The notes: generated by a model not told the origin, from the letters alone. A stretch of 64,000 nucleotides of DNA from Halichondria panicea (GCF_963675165.1 NC_087380.1:2781803-2845802), one strand, 5' to 3'. Numbered from the stretch's first letter, positions 44,301-50,500 are shown. Numbers and translations: made by a program.

Positions 44301-46031
44301 AATCTGCAACTATACTAGGTGGCTGTTCTCAAAGCTCTGAAGTTGCTGTGCACCTCTTGTAACGTTTCTGTCATGAAGCCCGAGGATCCGGAACAACCGA
44401 CAGCTGACAAGGTGTATATGCTAAGCAGCCCTATAGGCTGTGATACAAGCCCTCACTATAGCTACTAAATGATTTACTTGCAATCGCTACTAAGAGCAGA
44501 TTGTTATTTCAGGGGCATACATGTACGTTAATCTGTTCGAGTGTCTGTGTGCATGTGTGTCTGTGTATTCCAGCTGTAACTGCTCATTTTTGTGTAATAA
44601 GCTTTAACAAGTGGAGGGCTTGTTTAGGGAATCAAATAATTATACACTCAGTCTACGTTAATTTTATCAATTAGATCATTGATGCTCTACTCGGGCAGTG
44701 TAAGAAACAGGACCTGCTGTACAAGACGGTTGCCATTGAAACAACGGGTGTTGTCATGGAGAGCCTACAAGTTGACAGATTCGAGGAATTTTATTCCCTT
44801 CTCTTGCCTATTGTTGATAAAGTAAGTGCACAGAAGTGAGGTGGTATCACTTTGGCTATCGGAGCTAAATATTACTATTACTTTGGAAAGAAATGTGGAG
44901 GTTGCATAAGCACTGGTACATTGTACTACTCATAGACTGCTACCTCATTATTTATTAATGTGCATGGATCGAGCTTGTTGCTGCCTCGTAATTAAAGGTA
45001 TCTCTCTGTTTTTCCCTAGGACAAGAAGGCTGATAAAGATGAGGAAGAGACTATTGAAGAGAGGAGGTCAAACTCAGCTGTGAGAATGGACCTTCAGACT
45101 AAAGCTCTGGTGGCTCTCGGGCAAGCCTGGCCTTCAGTTACTGCCACGCAGAGTGAGTTCAACAAAAGCAACAAGTTCCCTATAGCTCTTTGGTGTTGAA
45201 ACTGTGGTTCCGTTGTATAATAACTGCATTTATAATGTCAGTTTGCAAGGTGGTTGCGTAATACTTCACCCTCTAGTATCCTCCTCCATACCTATAATTA
45301 TCGTGATCACATTGTCATAATTGCTTTGTGTACAGGCGTACATTACTCTTCGTTCTCCACACTTCTCACAAATTCACTGATCAAAAACAATTGGAAGCTT
45401 CAAATCGCTGTTCTGTCAGCTTTGCAAAACATCTACGACAGGTACGTACTCTGATGTATTAACCTCTAAGCTCGTCTCATGTGATCCCCTGTAGGTTAAA
45501 GATTGAGCTAAGTGAGGTGAACAAAGGTCACATCAACAGTGAGGTCATACCGGCTGTGTGCTCATGCTTAGGTTCGTATTACTTTACTTGCAGCTATAAT
45601 TATTGCAAAATATTGATTCTAGCAATTCTTGATATCCCCTTGCAGTTTTTAGCTGTCACATAATTATCACCTTGTCATTTCACCATAATAGGTAATGTCA
45701 GGTACTCGGCTGTACGACATGCATCCATTCTGGCTCTGGATAAGCTGACAACTTACTTGCAAGGTATATACACTTCATCCATAATATTATTGTATACACC
45801 TTGTTGTACCCTGGAGATTTTGAATCTGTGTTCTGATAATAAGTGTGTTAATCTACGGAACAATTTATATTAATCTGCAAAAGAGTGGTCGCTTACCCAA
45901 ATCTTATTGTTCATTCAGGTGTAGGGTACTGTCTACCTGTTGATGTAAGAACAACCCTCAAGCAGTCTCTAGAGACTCTGAGGGATCACTCGGAACAGGT
46001 GATGGTGAAGAGCATAGCCGGCAGACTGTAG
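5382..46031 (+). CDS. ECPAS: Proteasome adaptor and scaffold protein ECM29 (ECPAS)
   Basis: HEAT-repeat protein that binds the 26S proteasome and tethers it to membranes and motors. 48 phase-consistent exons give about 1819 residues (human about 1845): 5382-5421, 5821-5951, 6254-6370, 6581-6699, 6937-7086, 7207-7315, 7420-7517, 7819-7957, 8159-8275, 8506-8591, 8688-8766, 8828-8877, 8941-9007, 9060-9185, 9473-9576, 9689-9818, 9931-10120, 10352-10411, 10513-10616, 10807-10938, 10996-11146, 11352-11536, 11787-12001, 12200-12386, 12459-12513, 12704-12818, 13068-13254, 13501-13671, 13883-13962, 39006-39111, 39291-39381, 39503-39584, 39636-39669, 39889-39963, 42129-42242, 42524-42680, 42884-42975, 43205-43271, 43348-43482, 43673-43861, 44034-44116, 44319-44411, 44675-44821, 45020-45152, 45336-45441, 45495-45571, 45692-45763, 45919-46031. 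Collinear with human ECM29 from LERVFLRLG to the C-terminus ([31 protein letters not shown]). Exon 22's acceptor (11352) is the least certain. Confidence 0.93.
9386..9470. repeat. CA/CCAC-rich low-complexity tract before ECM29 exon 15
   Basis: Repeats of 'cacccaccacactcacac' run up to the splice acceptor at 9471-9472. The tract is pyrimidine/C-rich and may serve as the polypyrimidine region of that acceptor. No gene is seen in it. Confidence 0.6.
14098..14375. mobile_element. Imperfect inverted-repeat element with 25-base palindrome
   Basis: Outer ends gctcgttctcccataacgcc (14098) and the reverse complement of the end at 14375 (gctcattccatcacagcgcc) are similar. Inside, cttgccagggatct near 14136-14150 pairs with agatccctgacttgc near 14298-14312. 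The right arm additionally carries a near-perfect palindrome at 14320-14344 (atacgtgtca ... tgacacgtat). It looks like a decayed foldback element just inside the start of the giant intron. Confidence 0.45.
14515..15751 (-). pseudogene. Truncated beta-helix/multi-TM family pseudogene (5' part only)
   Basis: An ATG at 15751 opens the family's usual leader ([20 protein letters not shown]...) but an indel in the proline-rich box near 15655-15665 shifts the frame and leads to an early stop. Downstream, two open stretches (15072-15419 and 14515-15002) still encode beta-helix ectodomain sequence such as [15 protein letters not shown]. Homology stops near 14515; the cysteine-rich and membrane domains present in all intact paralogues are absent. 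It is the most distal, 3'-truncated member of the array. Some repeats are quite diverged from the intact paralogues, so this is an old copy. Confidence 0.8.
16232..19602 (-). pseudogene. Beta-helix/multi-TM family member with one frameshift
   Basis: Two adjoining frames together cover a whole family protein. The first (19602 to 17749, 617 residues) carries the signal peptide, the [21 protein letters not shown] box, beta-helix repeats with GGAI/FxxN motifs, and ends at [10 protein letters not shown] followed by TAA. Immediately after, in another frame, the sequence continues with [15 protein letters not shown] and then the cysteine-rich and multi-TM half ending at 16232. The break lies at about 17748-17760 and is a small indel in 'ctatacgtttaag'. 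Everything else looks intact, so this is either a very young pseudogene, an allelic lesion or an assembly error. The likely functional start is the second ATG (about 19578, [10 protein letters not shown]). Function as for the intact paralogues: unassigned. Confidence 0.8.
20029..23487 (-). CDS. Beta-helix ectodomain / multi-TM surface protein, array member 1
   Basis: Single uninterrupted exon of about 1152 residues from [10 protein letters not shown] (an in-frame ATG at 23529 would add 14). Order: signal peptide; [19 protein letters not shown] box; right-handed beta-helix-like repeats to about residue 450, with [23 protein letters not shown] and [15 protein letters not shown] resembling chlamydial PMP (GGAI/FxxN) repeats; a second ectodomain block ([18 protein letters not shown]); cysteine-rich EGF-like segment ([31 protein letters not shown]) at about 690-755; then roughly nine to ten hydrophobic segments to about 1100; a 45-residue cytosolic tail ending [10 protein letters not shown]. 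Many NxS/T sites. Predicted plasma-membrane protein; ligand and activity are unknown. Its 5' flank shares a block ('ctactatgaatattg' near 23545) with copies at 15.85 kb and 19.63 kb. Confidence 0.85.
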   Translation of the reverse strand: MAPVVPLLLVTILLCPLSPVAQEYYVTPTPPPNPDCPLDQLCHTLSYYDSNASLFNNKENLSLLFLDGVHNLDIISLVISQVRSLTIAGVNESLDNGNPHASIQLRLLVNNVSVFKVENIKIQQTSMNIINVEWFISQNAVYNHSTLSILSATTKGVLITGSMFLESSFRSTFNGNHSMTVQIANTVSLGAYLRYSPFGFTLFTNTEISIANSTFGNSRRGLLFVVNRASNITILDSAIINNRLGLVIFYQNDQVHGQKLGLKIESSQFIGNPVAFVCVPFNSVNSLVRFHILFRNISVINNFANGTGATGIVTITGPAMLNIDSCLFDNNNGVTVLQLSDVDLHFLGNTTISNNIGISGGAMVLSNTTMWLDNGTHIRFINNTASEVGGAILVTSEVPLSVYASQLNYPPCFYQLTSEPLDNKTLPVSVTFSGNKARRGGDDIYGAALQSNCKMTPNRQISSFMVQDKIFRFDTRTLSSISSNPKRVCLCESKEPVCVIDPSVVTNYLNVSVTPGEKFNLSVALVGNDFGLVTGGVYALDTSGEDVSFFTSPGEKLQQITDLRCTDIEYSIHPVSENSKTNEGLLLSTDSISASTKRVIYQRQSFLNRYGTSVQRYLSEAEISTFILTAPVVVEITILPCPLGLSLSEGTYKTCQCRTEITEFVERCAVINNNGVFYRQGTSWIGISPFNNSITLASKNCPFGYCKTETLEVNFDNPDIQCALNHSGVLCGGCPPGLSLSIGSSRCIDCPDNNGVALLIVFIVAGVALVLFIKLLDITVAHGTINGLILYANIIWINQGIFFPLLREQANQNLSNLYYFLRVFVAWLNLDFGIETCFIKGLDAYGKIWLQFVFPIYLWLIALLIVLLCRYSTKATKIFGYNAVAVLTTTLMLSYTKLQRTIVLSLQYSRLSQFNPNDRQLVWTIDGNVNYFGSVHAVLFVVVIAVLIFLCLPFILILLFAGHLHRLPCASIASQAIKSRPLLDTFTGPLKAKHQYWVGLTFFIRGALVILAAFLETAYPIVYIDLVVLVSALLCTVALKVYKKKYLNALEFVFLFNLVVLGVAFLSTDDPESRIVCTCISVAISFLIFMGIVVYHLYLIVSKCYKARKVQEPENTIQQQPIKTVTTYDVDMGDFLTTSWIEFREDILESNI
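23488..24370. other. Intergenic spacer within the array, no gene seen
   Basis: Contains the 5' flank of the 20029-23487 gene and the 3' flank of the next gene. Near 24298-24318 is the family's conserved downstream word (cacacagtgtcacagctaga). Near 23708-23760 is a short stretch (gtggaacctcccataacgga) that looks like a decayed transposon end. No coding or RNA gene recognised. Confidence 0.5.
24371..27856 (-). CDS. Beta-helix ectodomain / multi-TM surface protein, array member 2
   Basis: Intact 1161-residue frame. The start [11 protein letters not shown] lies just after a predicted leader-intron acceptor (tttatgcag, intron 27862-27913 with donor GTCAGT), so the 5' leader is spliced and the coding region is intronless. 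Domain order is as in the other members: signal peptide, proline box, beta-helix repeats to about residue 460, [10 protein letters not shown] block, cysteine-rich block (about 650-765), about nine to ten TM segments (about 770-1110), short acidic tail. Particulars: a 9-residue tandem duplication [18 protein letters not shown] (26883-26936), and GISGGAM changed to GIRGRAM, so one PMP-like glycine pair is lost. Conserved cysteines of the LCGGCPPG region are retained. Function unassigned; presumed cell-surface recognition or adhesion protein. Confidence 0.87.
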   Translation of the reverse strand: MSMVRVVPLLLVTILLCPLSPEAQKYYVTPTPPPNPDCPLDQPCHTLSYYASNASSLFNDRENVSLLFLDGVHNNIMDISLVISRVQSLTIAGVNESLDDKNPRASIQFTLRMTNVSVLTVNNIQLQSDLIICHVEWFICQDTIYENLTVSIFSSTTKGVLITDSTFLRSDIVAHFSGTHSTTVQIANTVSQGSRSMYSAFDFTILTNTEISIVNSTFGNKNYGLVFNVERDTYITITNTTFVNNEFGFYITKENYQGREQTMVVLNIETSLFIQNQVSFYFFNSDTMENTPVGNYSILFRNISVINNFANGAAATSFANGAAATRIVTIRGPATLNLDSCLFDNNIGATVLQLSDVDLYFRGNTTFSNNAGIRGRAMVMINTMMRLNIGTHISFINNTASEVGGAIWVTPEVSPTISNSLTRYPPCFYQLIFNLAEPLNNQTLPVSVTFSGNKARTRGDDIYGAALQSNCQMTPNRQISSFMVQDKIFRFHNRSLLSISSNPKRICLCQDKEPICVTNYLNVSVTPGEKFNLSVALVGNDFGLVTGGVYALDTSGEDVSFFFSPREKLQSITDLRCTDIEYSIHPVSENSTTVELLLATDSISASIQRILFQRQDVLTEYRSSIKQYMQKNEITAQLLNAPVFIRLTIFPCPSGMNLTEETYNTCQCQQGLTEFVKNCEAINNTGVLYRNGTSWIGTSPFNNTTILANKYCPFGYCRSDKLGVNLDNPDIQCALNHSGVLCGGCPPGLSRAIGSSRCIDCPDNNGVALLVVFIVAGVVLVLFIKLLDITVAHGTINGLILYANIIWINQGIFFPLLSEQANQNLSNLYYFLRVFVAWLNLDFGIETCFIKGLDAYGKTWLQFVFPTYLWLIALLIVLLCRYSTRATKIFGYNAVAVLSTLFLLSYTKLQRTIVLSLGASQLSQLNPNNIQVTWRLDSNIKYFGYPHAFLFLMALAVLVFLCLPFILILLFVGHLHRLPCASIASRAIKSRPLLDTFIGPLKAKHQYWVGLTFLIRGILVVTATIFEAANPTVNIDLVVLVSALLCTVALKVYKKKYLFLLEFTFLFNLVILGVAFLSTDDPESRVVCTCISVAISFLIFVGIVVYHLYLIVSKYYRAQKVQEPIQQQSIKTVTATTYDVDMGDFLTKTWLEFREDILESN
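28382..31840 (-). CDS. Beta-helix ectodomain / multi-TM surface protein, array member 3
   Basis: Intact frame of 1152 residues from [10 protein letters not shown]. An in-frame ATG six codons upstream (31858) overlaps a predicted splice acceptor (ttatgcag), so I place the start at 31840. The leader intron is 31853-31913 (61 bp, donor GTCAGT). Ectodomain repeats include [23 protein letters not shown] and [15 protein letters not shown]. The [10 protein letters not shown] block is preceded by a short insertion ([15 protein letters not shown]) not found in members 1 and 2. The cysteine-rich and TM halves are close to the other paralogues, except that two of the late TM segments (about residues 1015-1080) carry more substitutions. 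The tail ends REDLLGSNT. Predicted surface membrane protein of unknown function. Confidence 0.87.
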   Translation of the reverse strand: MVPEFPLLLVTILLCPLSPEAQEYYVTPTPPPNPDCPLDQPCHTLSYYASNASSLFNNKDNVSLLFLDGVHSLNTSLVISRVQSLTIAGVNESLDDGNPCASIQFDNLQVIDVSVLTVENINLQRSNLTTSNVKRFISQTAVYEESKISIIAATEISINNTMFLTETYFNAFNHSTTMQIANTVSLGTLLGFTLFTNNTKISIANCTFGDENTLVFLINRDSNITILDSRFFNNTVGFALLYQNNEQNLDLKIENSQFIGNQVAFFNAPNTFRSSLVRFNILLRNVSVISNNKNNFANEAAANGIVTITGPAMLNIDSCLFDNNTGVTVLQLLDVDLYFLGNTTFSNNTGISGGAMVLSNTTMWLNNGTHISFINNTASEVGGAILITPELLLALFASQLGIAYPPCFYQLTFDLAEPLDNKTIPVSVTFSSNKAQIGGDDIYGAALQNNCKMTPNRQISSYMVQDKIFQFDTRTLSSISSSPKRVCICENEVPVCVTDSNLLDTANNYLNVSVTPGEKFNLSVVLVGNDFGLVTGGVYALDRTGEDERFLISPAQNLQQITGLTCTDIEYSVHPVSDYTGTNERLLLSTDSISASTQRVISRRKFFLALYTRSVQRYLSEAEITNFILTAPVFIGIAILPCPLGLSLTNDTYKTCQCQPEISEFVESCAVINNIGILYRNGTSWIGTSPFNNSTIIAHKNCPIGYCKPETLGVNLDNPDIQCALNHSGVLCGGCPPGLSRAIGSSRCIDCPENNGVALLVVFIVAGVALVLFIKLLDITVAHGTINGLILYANIIWINQGTFFPVLSEQADQHFSNLYYFLRVFVAWLNLDFGIETCFIKGLDAYGKTWLQFVFPTYLWLIALLIVLLCRYSTRATKIFGYNAVAVLTTLLILSYTKLQRTIVLSLGASELSQFNPNTIQVTWRLDSNIEYFGDPHAFLFVMAIAVSFFLYLPFILILLFAGHLHRLPCASIASRAIKSRPLLDTFTGPLKAKHQYWVGLTFLIRGVLVVTATYLEVVNPTVIIGLVVIASAILCPVVVTVYRKRYLCLLEIAFLLNSIILGVAFLITDELESRVVCTCISVAISFLIFVGIVVYHLYLIVSKCYKARKVQEPENTIQQPSKTATTYNVDMGDFLTETWLELREDLLGSNT
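31914..32267. other. Intergenic spacer, no gene seen
   Basis: AT-rich spacer upstream of array member 3 and downstream of the collapsed copy. It should hold the promoter of member 3 (minus strand). I see no other feature. Confidence 0.4.
32268..32875 (-). pseudogene. Collapsed remnant of a beta-helix/multi-TM family gene
   Basis: About 0.6 kb retains only three pieces of a 3.5-kb gene in the correct order: the signal-peptide and proline-box start (32875 to about 32725, [20 protein letters not shown]...YYASNA), a central TM piece (about 32580-32690, including the CASIASR-type region) and the C-terminal tail region near 32268-32420. The intervening ectodomain, cysteine-rich block and most TM segments are deleted. 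It lies between two larger family copies. Confidence 0.75.
33172..34955 (-). pseudogene. 5'-truncated, frameshifted beta-helix/multi-TM family pseudogene
   Basis: Homology begins abruptly at about 34955 in the ectodomain ([14 protein letters not shown] region) and runs to the C-terminal tail at 33172, so the signal peptide and the whole beta-helix are missing. At about 33967 the sequence has one extra A ('gttaaacac' against 'gttaacac' in paralogues), which splits the TM region between two frames overlapping at 33875-34035. Two cysteine-region residues differ (LCGSCLPG for LCGGCPPG). It is closest in its upstream part to the neighbouring copy at 35053 (shared KFDRCQCK and VFQPSLA segments). 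Confidence 0.82.
35053..38475 (-). CDS. Beta-helix ectodomain / multi-TM surface protein, array member 4
   Basis: Intact frame of 1140 residues from [10 protein letters not shown]. The frame stays open upstream to 38649, but that stretch includes a predicted leader intron (38488-38546, donor GTCAGT, acceptor taatgcag), so the extension is judged non-coding. Same domain order as the other members. It shares with the 47583 gene several features that other members lack: [14 protein letters not shown] beta-helix segment, [18 protein letters not shown], and an insertion ending YNYHN before the TPGEKF block. These two are therefore sister copies. Odd points: CPFGYC is CPFGYW here (Cys to Trp at 36408-36410), and GGVIWVTP replaces GGAI. 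It is the array member nearest to ECM29 exon 30 (530 bp). Confidence 0.87.
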   Translation of the reverse strand: MVPVFPLLLVTILLCPLSPEAQKYYVTPTPPPNPDCPLDQPCHTLSYYASNASSLFNDRENVSLLFLDGVHNLDISLVISQVQSLTIEGVNGLFNNGTPRASIQFNQAFPLQLKLLEVKNIKLLQAILSLFNVEWFISQNTFYEDSAVYILSATAKRVHITGSNYLRSYLAFNFPGNNFTTVHIANTACLDAAYYACFGLLTSTDVHVLITNSIFENNVLGVVIRVNGERNVQLKLEVMDSQFIKNQAACYSQHSGGNHSVLFRNVSVIDNQAKTTTGESVAIFGPATVTMENCLFNNNMAGLVLRLQFVELYFIGNTTFSNNIGNSGGAILMINTTIWLSNGTHISFINNSVSEVGGVIWVTPYDPLPPFYSSITAYPPCFYQLTFDLAEPLDNQTLPISVTFSGNKARTGGHDIYGAALQSNCKMTPNRQISSYMVQDKIFQFDTRTLSSISSSPKRVCLCKNGVPVCVTDISVYNTFSNLFGNQTKFLYNYHNISATPGEKFNLTVALVGNDFGLVTGGVYALDRTGEDASFLFSPGEKLQQITDLRCTDIEYAVHPVSENITTVELLLATDSISASIQLVMFQPSLAVDYPMSIRKYINENEITAQFLTAPVFVRITILPCPLGLILTQEKFDRCQCKPELNEFVESCAIINKIGVLYRNGTNWIGTSPYNNSTIIANKFCPFGYWKSEKLGISLDNPDIQCALNHSGVLCGGCPPGLSLAIGSSKCIDCPDNNGVALLVVFIVAGVALVLFIKLLDITVAHGTINGLILYANIIWINQGIFLPVFSEKLDQNLSNLYYFLRLFVSWLSLDFGIETCFIEGLDAYGKTWLQFLFPIYLWLIALFIVVLCHYSTKATKYFGHNAVAVLTTLLMLSHTKLQRTIVLSLGVTQLDQFNPNDTQLVWTLDGNIKYFCSFHAFLFFVALAAAVFLCIPFILGLLFVGHLHRLPCASIARRINKAKPLLDTFTGPLKAKRQYWVGLTFLVRVILVVLTGIFETFNPTINIDLVIILSALLCPVVIEVYKKRYLCLLELAFLINLVILGVAFLSTDELESRVVCTCISVAISFLIFVGIVVYHLYLIISKRYKAQKVLEPENTIQQQPITTFTTSDVDIDDFHTTSMLELREDLLESNYKKLT
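40019..40235. repeat. Dispersed repeat, copy 1 (in ECM29 intron 34)
   Basis: The block from about 'tttacctgcatg...tgattctcgctaaaatgtcaatctc' through 'tttcccccattggtaacc' recurs at about 54670-54905 with moderate divergence, and its first third recurs at 46185-46232. No coding frame is conserved among the copies. It is a repeat of unknown class. Confidence 0.55.
40918..41655 (-). CDS. Nested gene with NC-type cysteine motif (LRAT/NlpC-like, tentative)
   Basis: Uninterrupted 245-residue frame on the minus strand inside ECM29 intron 34 (39964-42128). No signal peptide or TM segment is evident. The middle contains a cysteine embedded in [17 protein letters not shown], which resembles the catalytic NCEHF-type box of LRAT/NlpC-like and some papain-fold thiol enzymes, preceded by a region that could carry the partner histidine (NLHWMLLLK). 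I cannot assign a family firmly. The downstream part (about residues 180-245) has no recognisable motif. A short stretch matching its 3' end is also present at about 53310-53345 in the duplicated ECM29 segment, showing that it was already nested before that duplication. It may be a single-exon, retro-inserted gene; expression is not known. Confidence 0.55.
   Translation of the reverse strand: MNCPPTKLDSFLLSIYNTSKVKNKFKGTQYAGQPFIQMVQETPYADVMEDEHQTYSVYLDKTNLHWMLLLKSTVSSLPYITLEISTLNMIDLLTVMKIISETECTSKKLTHIGNYSGKLSTFCLTADKVREAMDRYELLHSNCQHFCNNLAYQFDMKVYNPTCSAICNIPAVTVMEILKDERSTDTQDLMQIQVVCTRGNSFRYTPQVVQKNVARAVAAFTGVKGYGEMVVQATDGTDGMNEQIA
42356..42537. repeat. Tandem duplication of an intron/exon boundary (period 83)
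   Basis: Two copies, starting at 42356 and 42439, each run from gcccctccagtagat to cacacagtgcactcaacaag, i.e. they include a splice acceptor plus the first bases of ECM29 exon 36. The second copy (acceptor at 42522-42523) continues into the true exon. Use of the first acceptor (42424-42425) would add 98 bases and shift the frame to a nearby stop. Confidence 0.65.
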
Positions 46032-47582
46032 TATCAGGAACCACTCTCGTATGTATATTACTGTGTGGGTATTTTATTAGGTTAGCAATATTAATTTTTA
46101 GCTCTATCATATTCATGTACTCCTGCATATACTTGCGTATAAAAAAATTGTACCAACTTTTTTGAGTATAGCTCGTTAACTGATTACCTACCGATGATTT
46201 TCGCTAAAATATCAATTCAGCTACCTCGCCGTGGTGTACTAGTCTTGGACGTAATGCATCAGTGCATGGACAGAACAAGGTAGCAAGCTGTACTGTTAGG
46301 CTAAGCTGAAGCGTTTAGCTGCTTCTGCTAAAAGCACATTTTCATTCTGGGAACAGGAGTACTTAGGTGATGTCATAGCTGAGCTGTAGCTCCTATACTT
46401 TCTAAACACAAAAGCTTTCAACCACGTGGACATTTTATGCGCATGCATGCGCGAGTAGGTGTTTGCTTTGAATATATCATCATTTGGTCGAATCTTTCAT
46501 TCGAGAATTCTAATGATCGGGGTTCGGATAATCGAGGCTCAACTTTAGACTGGAAACCACTCCCTTTGATACAGGGACTCGCAGGCTGCCATGTTGAGAG
46601 CGGAGGAGTGAGGGCACAATTAACTTTAGCCTAAGGTTAATTGTGCCCTCCCTCCTCTGTGTTGAGAGTTGTCCAGTTGGAATGCAATTCAAACAATAAA
46701 ATACTTAAAGCGTGGGTGATATTACTTTAGCCTCGATAACAGACCTCCAGTGATGTACTTATACTCGAGGCCAATAGTATTTTGTGTAGTAATACCGGTA
46801 TAGTTAGGCGTGGGACCGCCCACGTGAGTATTTATACCACACTTATGTCACCACTAATTGTTCTCATTGGTCAACAGCTGTATAGGATATATAGAAAAAT
46901 ATTATACAGCCCCAGGCATGCACATGCAGTTTTCAAGTTGTTTTTTTTGTTGTTTAAGAAAGTAATGAAAGAGCCATGCTTGACAGTTGCAAAATCCGGC
47001 ATAGTTGTGTTCTTTTTTGCAGTCTGCATCGTGGATTGAATTGTTGCTAGGGGGAGGTCCTTTTATACTGCTGCAGTCATGGTATAAGTCAGATATGCCA
47101 CATCTACTCAGAGGATATGCACCTACATACCCCACGGTAGCGGAGGATATATGGGTGCACATCCTCCTTTTAAGTGCAGTATATATCCTAAGTCTTGAAG
47201 TGGGCTAAATTGCTGTCCATATTCATAGTGTGAGCCATAGACATATAACATATTCGACTTTATACGTTAGCAGATAGCAGCTATAGTTATAAAATCTTCT
47301 GTTGATATACAGGCTCATGTGATCTATGCTGGCACACCCAGTTGTCATTTGCCGTCTACAGTCTCAACTTGGTCTACTATAAGTAATAATTATAGGGAAA
47401 TGTTTTCAATTGGACAATTTTACACTTTTTTTGTATGGATACAATGAAAACTACAACAACACACACAGTATTCAACTAAACTTTCAAACATGCAAGTAGA
47501 TACACACTCACACATGTGTCACATGCAGCTAGAATTACAAAGCAGCTTTTAAGTAAATACAATATATCATCATAGTCTTAAG
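46032..47582. other. Spacer between ECM29 and the duplicated array gene
   Basis: 1.55 kb without a convincing gene. It holds the ECM29 3' untranslated region, a truncated copy of the dispersed repeat (46185-46232), a short perfect hairpin (46609-46650), a block near 46495-46545 (cgagaattct...gataatcgaggctc) that resembles a decayed pogo/Tigger-type transposon end, and, near 47505-47535, the conserved downstream word of the beta-helix family. Confidence 0.5.
46609..46650. repeat. Perfect 15-base stem inverted repeat
   Basis: gagggcacaattaac and its exact reverse complement gttaattgtgccctc are separated by a short loop. Located about 580 bp after the ECM29 stop. It may be a transposon footprint or a transcript hairpin; nothing shows which. 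Confidence 0.6.
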
Positions 47583-50500
47583 TCAGTTTTCGTTATTGCT
47601 CTCCAGAAGATCTTCACGAAGCTCTACCCATGTTGTAGTATGAAAATCACCCATACGTACATCGTATGTTGTCACTGTCTTCGTTGGTTGTTGGATTGTG
47701 TTTTCTGGTTCCATCACCTTTCTTGCTTTGCAACACTTACTTACAATCAAGTACAGATGGTAGACTACAATACCCACAAAGATCAAGAAGCTTATTGCTA
47801 CAGATATGCACGTACACACAACACGAATATTAGGATTAGATTCGTGTGTCGTCGACAAGAATGCAACACCAAGAATCACCAAGTTAATTAGAAATGCCAA
47901 CTCAAGCAAACCCAAATATATTTTCCTGTATACTTTAACAACTATTGGGCAAAGAAGAGCAGACAGAATTATAATCAGGTCAATATTAACTGTTGGTTTA
48001 AGTGTCTCAAAAATCGCAACTGTTACCACTAAAACACCTCGAATAAGAAATGTCAAACCCACCCAATACTGATGCTTTGCCTTCAGTGGTCCAGTGAACG
48101 TGTCCAGTAGAGGTTTTGCTTTGTTAACTAGTCTAGCAATAGAGGCACAAGGTAGCCTGTGAAGATGACCCGCAAAGAGAAGGATTAGGATGAATGGTAA
48201 ACACAAGAGTATCAGTACAGCTAGTGCGACAAAGAAAATACCTGCATGAAAGCTGAAAAAGTATTTGACATTACCATCTAATGTCCAAACTAGTTGCGTG
48301 TCATTAGGATTGAACTGGTCTAGCTTTGTTGCTCCAAGACTGAGGACAATAGTTCGTTGAAGTTTTGTATACGACAGCATAAGCATTGTAGTTAACACAG
48401 CCACTGCATTGTGTCCAAAAATCTTAGTTGCCTTGGTAGAGTATCGACATAGCAACACAATGAGCAGTGCTATTAACCACAGGTAAGTGGGGAAAACAAA
48501 CTGCAGCCAAGTTTTACCATGAGCATCCAATCCTTCCATGAAGCATGTCTCAATGCCAAAATCAAGGTTTAGCCATGCAACAAACACTCTCAAGAAATAG
48601 TACAAGCTTGAAAGGTTTTGAACTACTTGACAAGTAACTTGTCCACTAAGATCAAGAACAGGAAAAAATATTCCCTGATTAATCCAGATGATGTTAGCAT
48701 AGAGAATCAGTCCATTTATAGTTCCATGAGCAACAGTGATGTCTAGTAGTTTGATGAACAATACAAGAGCCACACCTGCCACAATGAACACTACTAACAA
48801 GGCAACACCATTGTTGTCAGGACAATCTATACACTTAGAGCTGCCGATAGCCAGACTGAAATTAGGTGCACAGCCTCCACAGAGAACACCACTGTGATTG
48901 AGAGCACACTGGATGTCAGGATTGTCCAAATTGACTCCGAGTTTAGTAGAATTGCAGTAACCAAAAGGACAGTATTTATTTGCTAAGATAGTAGTGTTAT
49001 TAGATGGGGATCTTCCAATCCAACTGGTTCCATTTCGATACAATATACCGACTTTGTTCATAATTGTACAACTTTCAACAAAATCTTTTGTTAGGTATGG
49101 CTGGCATTGACATTGGTCAAGTTTTTCCTTGGTTAAGATCAGCCCTAAAGGGCAAGGAAGAATGGTTATCCTGACAAATACTGGAGCAGTTAGAAGCTGG
49201 GCAGTAATTTCATTTTCATTGCGGTACTTCCTTATGGAAAAGGGATAATCAGAAGAGAATGAGGTCTGAAACACAACAAGTTGTATGGATGCTGAATTAG
49301 TATCTGTAGAAAGTATTAAATCAGCAGTTGTTGTGCTTTCATTAACTGGATGTACTGCATACTCAATATCTGTACAGTTTAAATTAGTAATCGGCTGTAA
49401 GTTCTGCCCAGAAGAAAACAAGAAACTGACATCCTCCCCGCTTGTATCCAAGGCATACACACCTCCTGTGACTAAGCCAAAATCATTTCCAACAAGTGCA
49501 ACACTCAAATAGAACTTCTCTCCTGGAGTGACTGATACATTATGATAGTTATACATAAACTGAGGGCCAAAAAAATTGGAAGAGGTATTTCGATTGATGT
49601 TCAGACTGATATCAGTAACACACATTGCCACTCCATTTTCGCAAAGACACACTCTTTTGGGGTTGCTGGAAATCGAAGACAATGTACGAGTATCAAATTG
49701 GAAGATTTTATCTTGCACCATGTAGCTACTAATTTGTCTGTTAGGTGTCATTTTGCAGTTGCTTTGTAAAGCAGCACCATAGATATCATCTCCTCCTTTT
49801 TGAGCTTTGTTGCCTGAAAAGTTTACTGACACTGAAAGTGTCTGGTTGTTTAGTGGTTCTGCTAGGTTGAATGTTAGTTGGTAAAAGCATGGAGGGTAGG
49901 CTGTTATAGAAGAGTAAAATGGGGGTAGGGGATCATATGGTGTAACCCATATAGCTCCCCCCACTTCCGTGGCATTGTTATTGATAAAGCTGATGTGTGT
50001 ACCATTGCCTAACCACATTGTTGTGTTGATCATCAATATTGCTCCTCCACTGTTTCCAATATTGTTTGAAAATGTTGTGTTCCCGATAAAATACAGGTTA
50101 ACATGCAGTAGTCGTATTGCTGACCCAGCGTTGTTGTGATCAAACAAACAATTTTCCATAGTCACTGTTGCTGGACCAATTATAGCCACACTTCCACCTG
50201 TAGTTGTTTTAGCTTGGTTATCGATCACTGAAACATTTCGAAATAAAACAGTCTGAGAATGATTGCCACTTGAATAGCAAGCGGCTTGATTCTTGATAAA
50301 TTGTGTGTCCATAACTTCCAGTTTCAGCTGCACATTCCTTTCACTATCGACTCTAATTGCAACACCTAATACATTGTTCTCGAATGTAGAGTTTGTTATG
50401 AGGACGTGTGCATCAGTTGATATTAGTAAACCAAAGCAAGCTAGGCTAGGGTAATAATTATAATCAAGACAAACAGTGTTAGCAATTTGCACAGTCGTGA

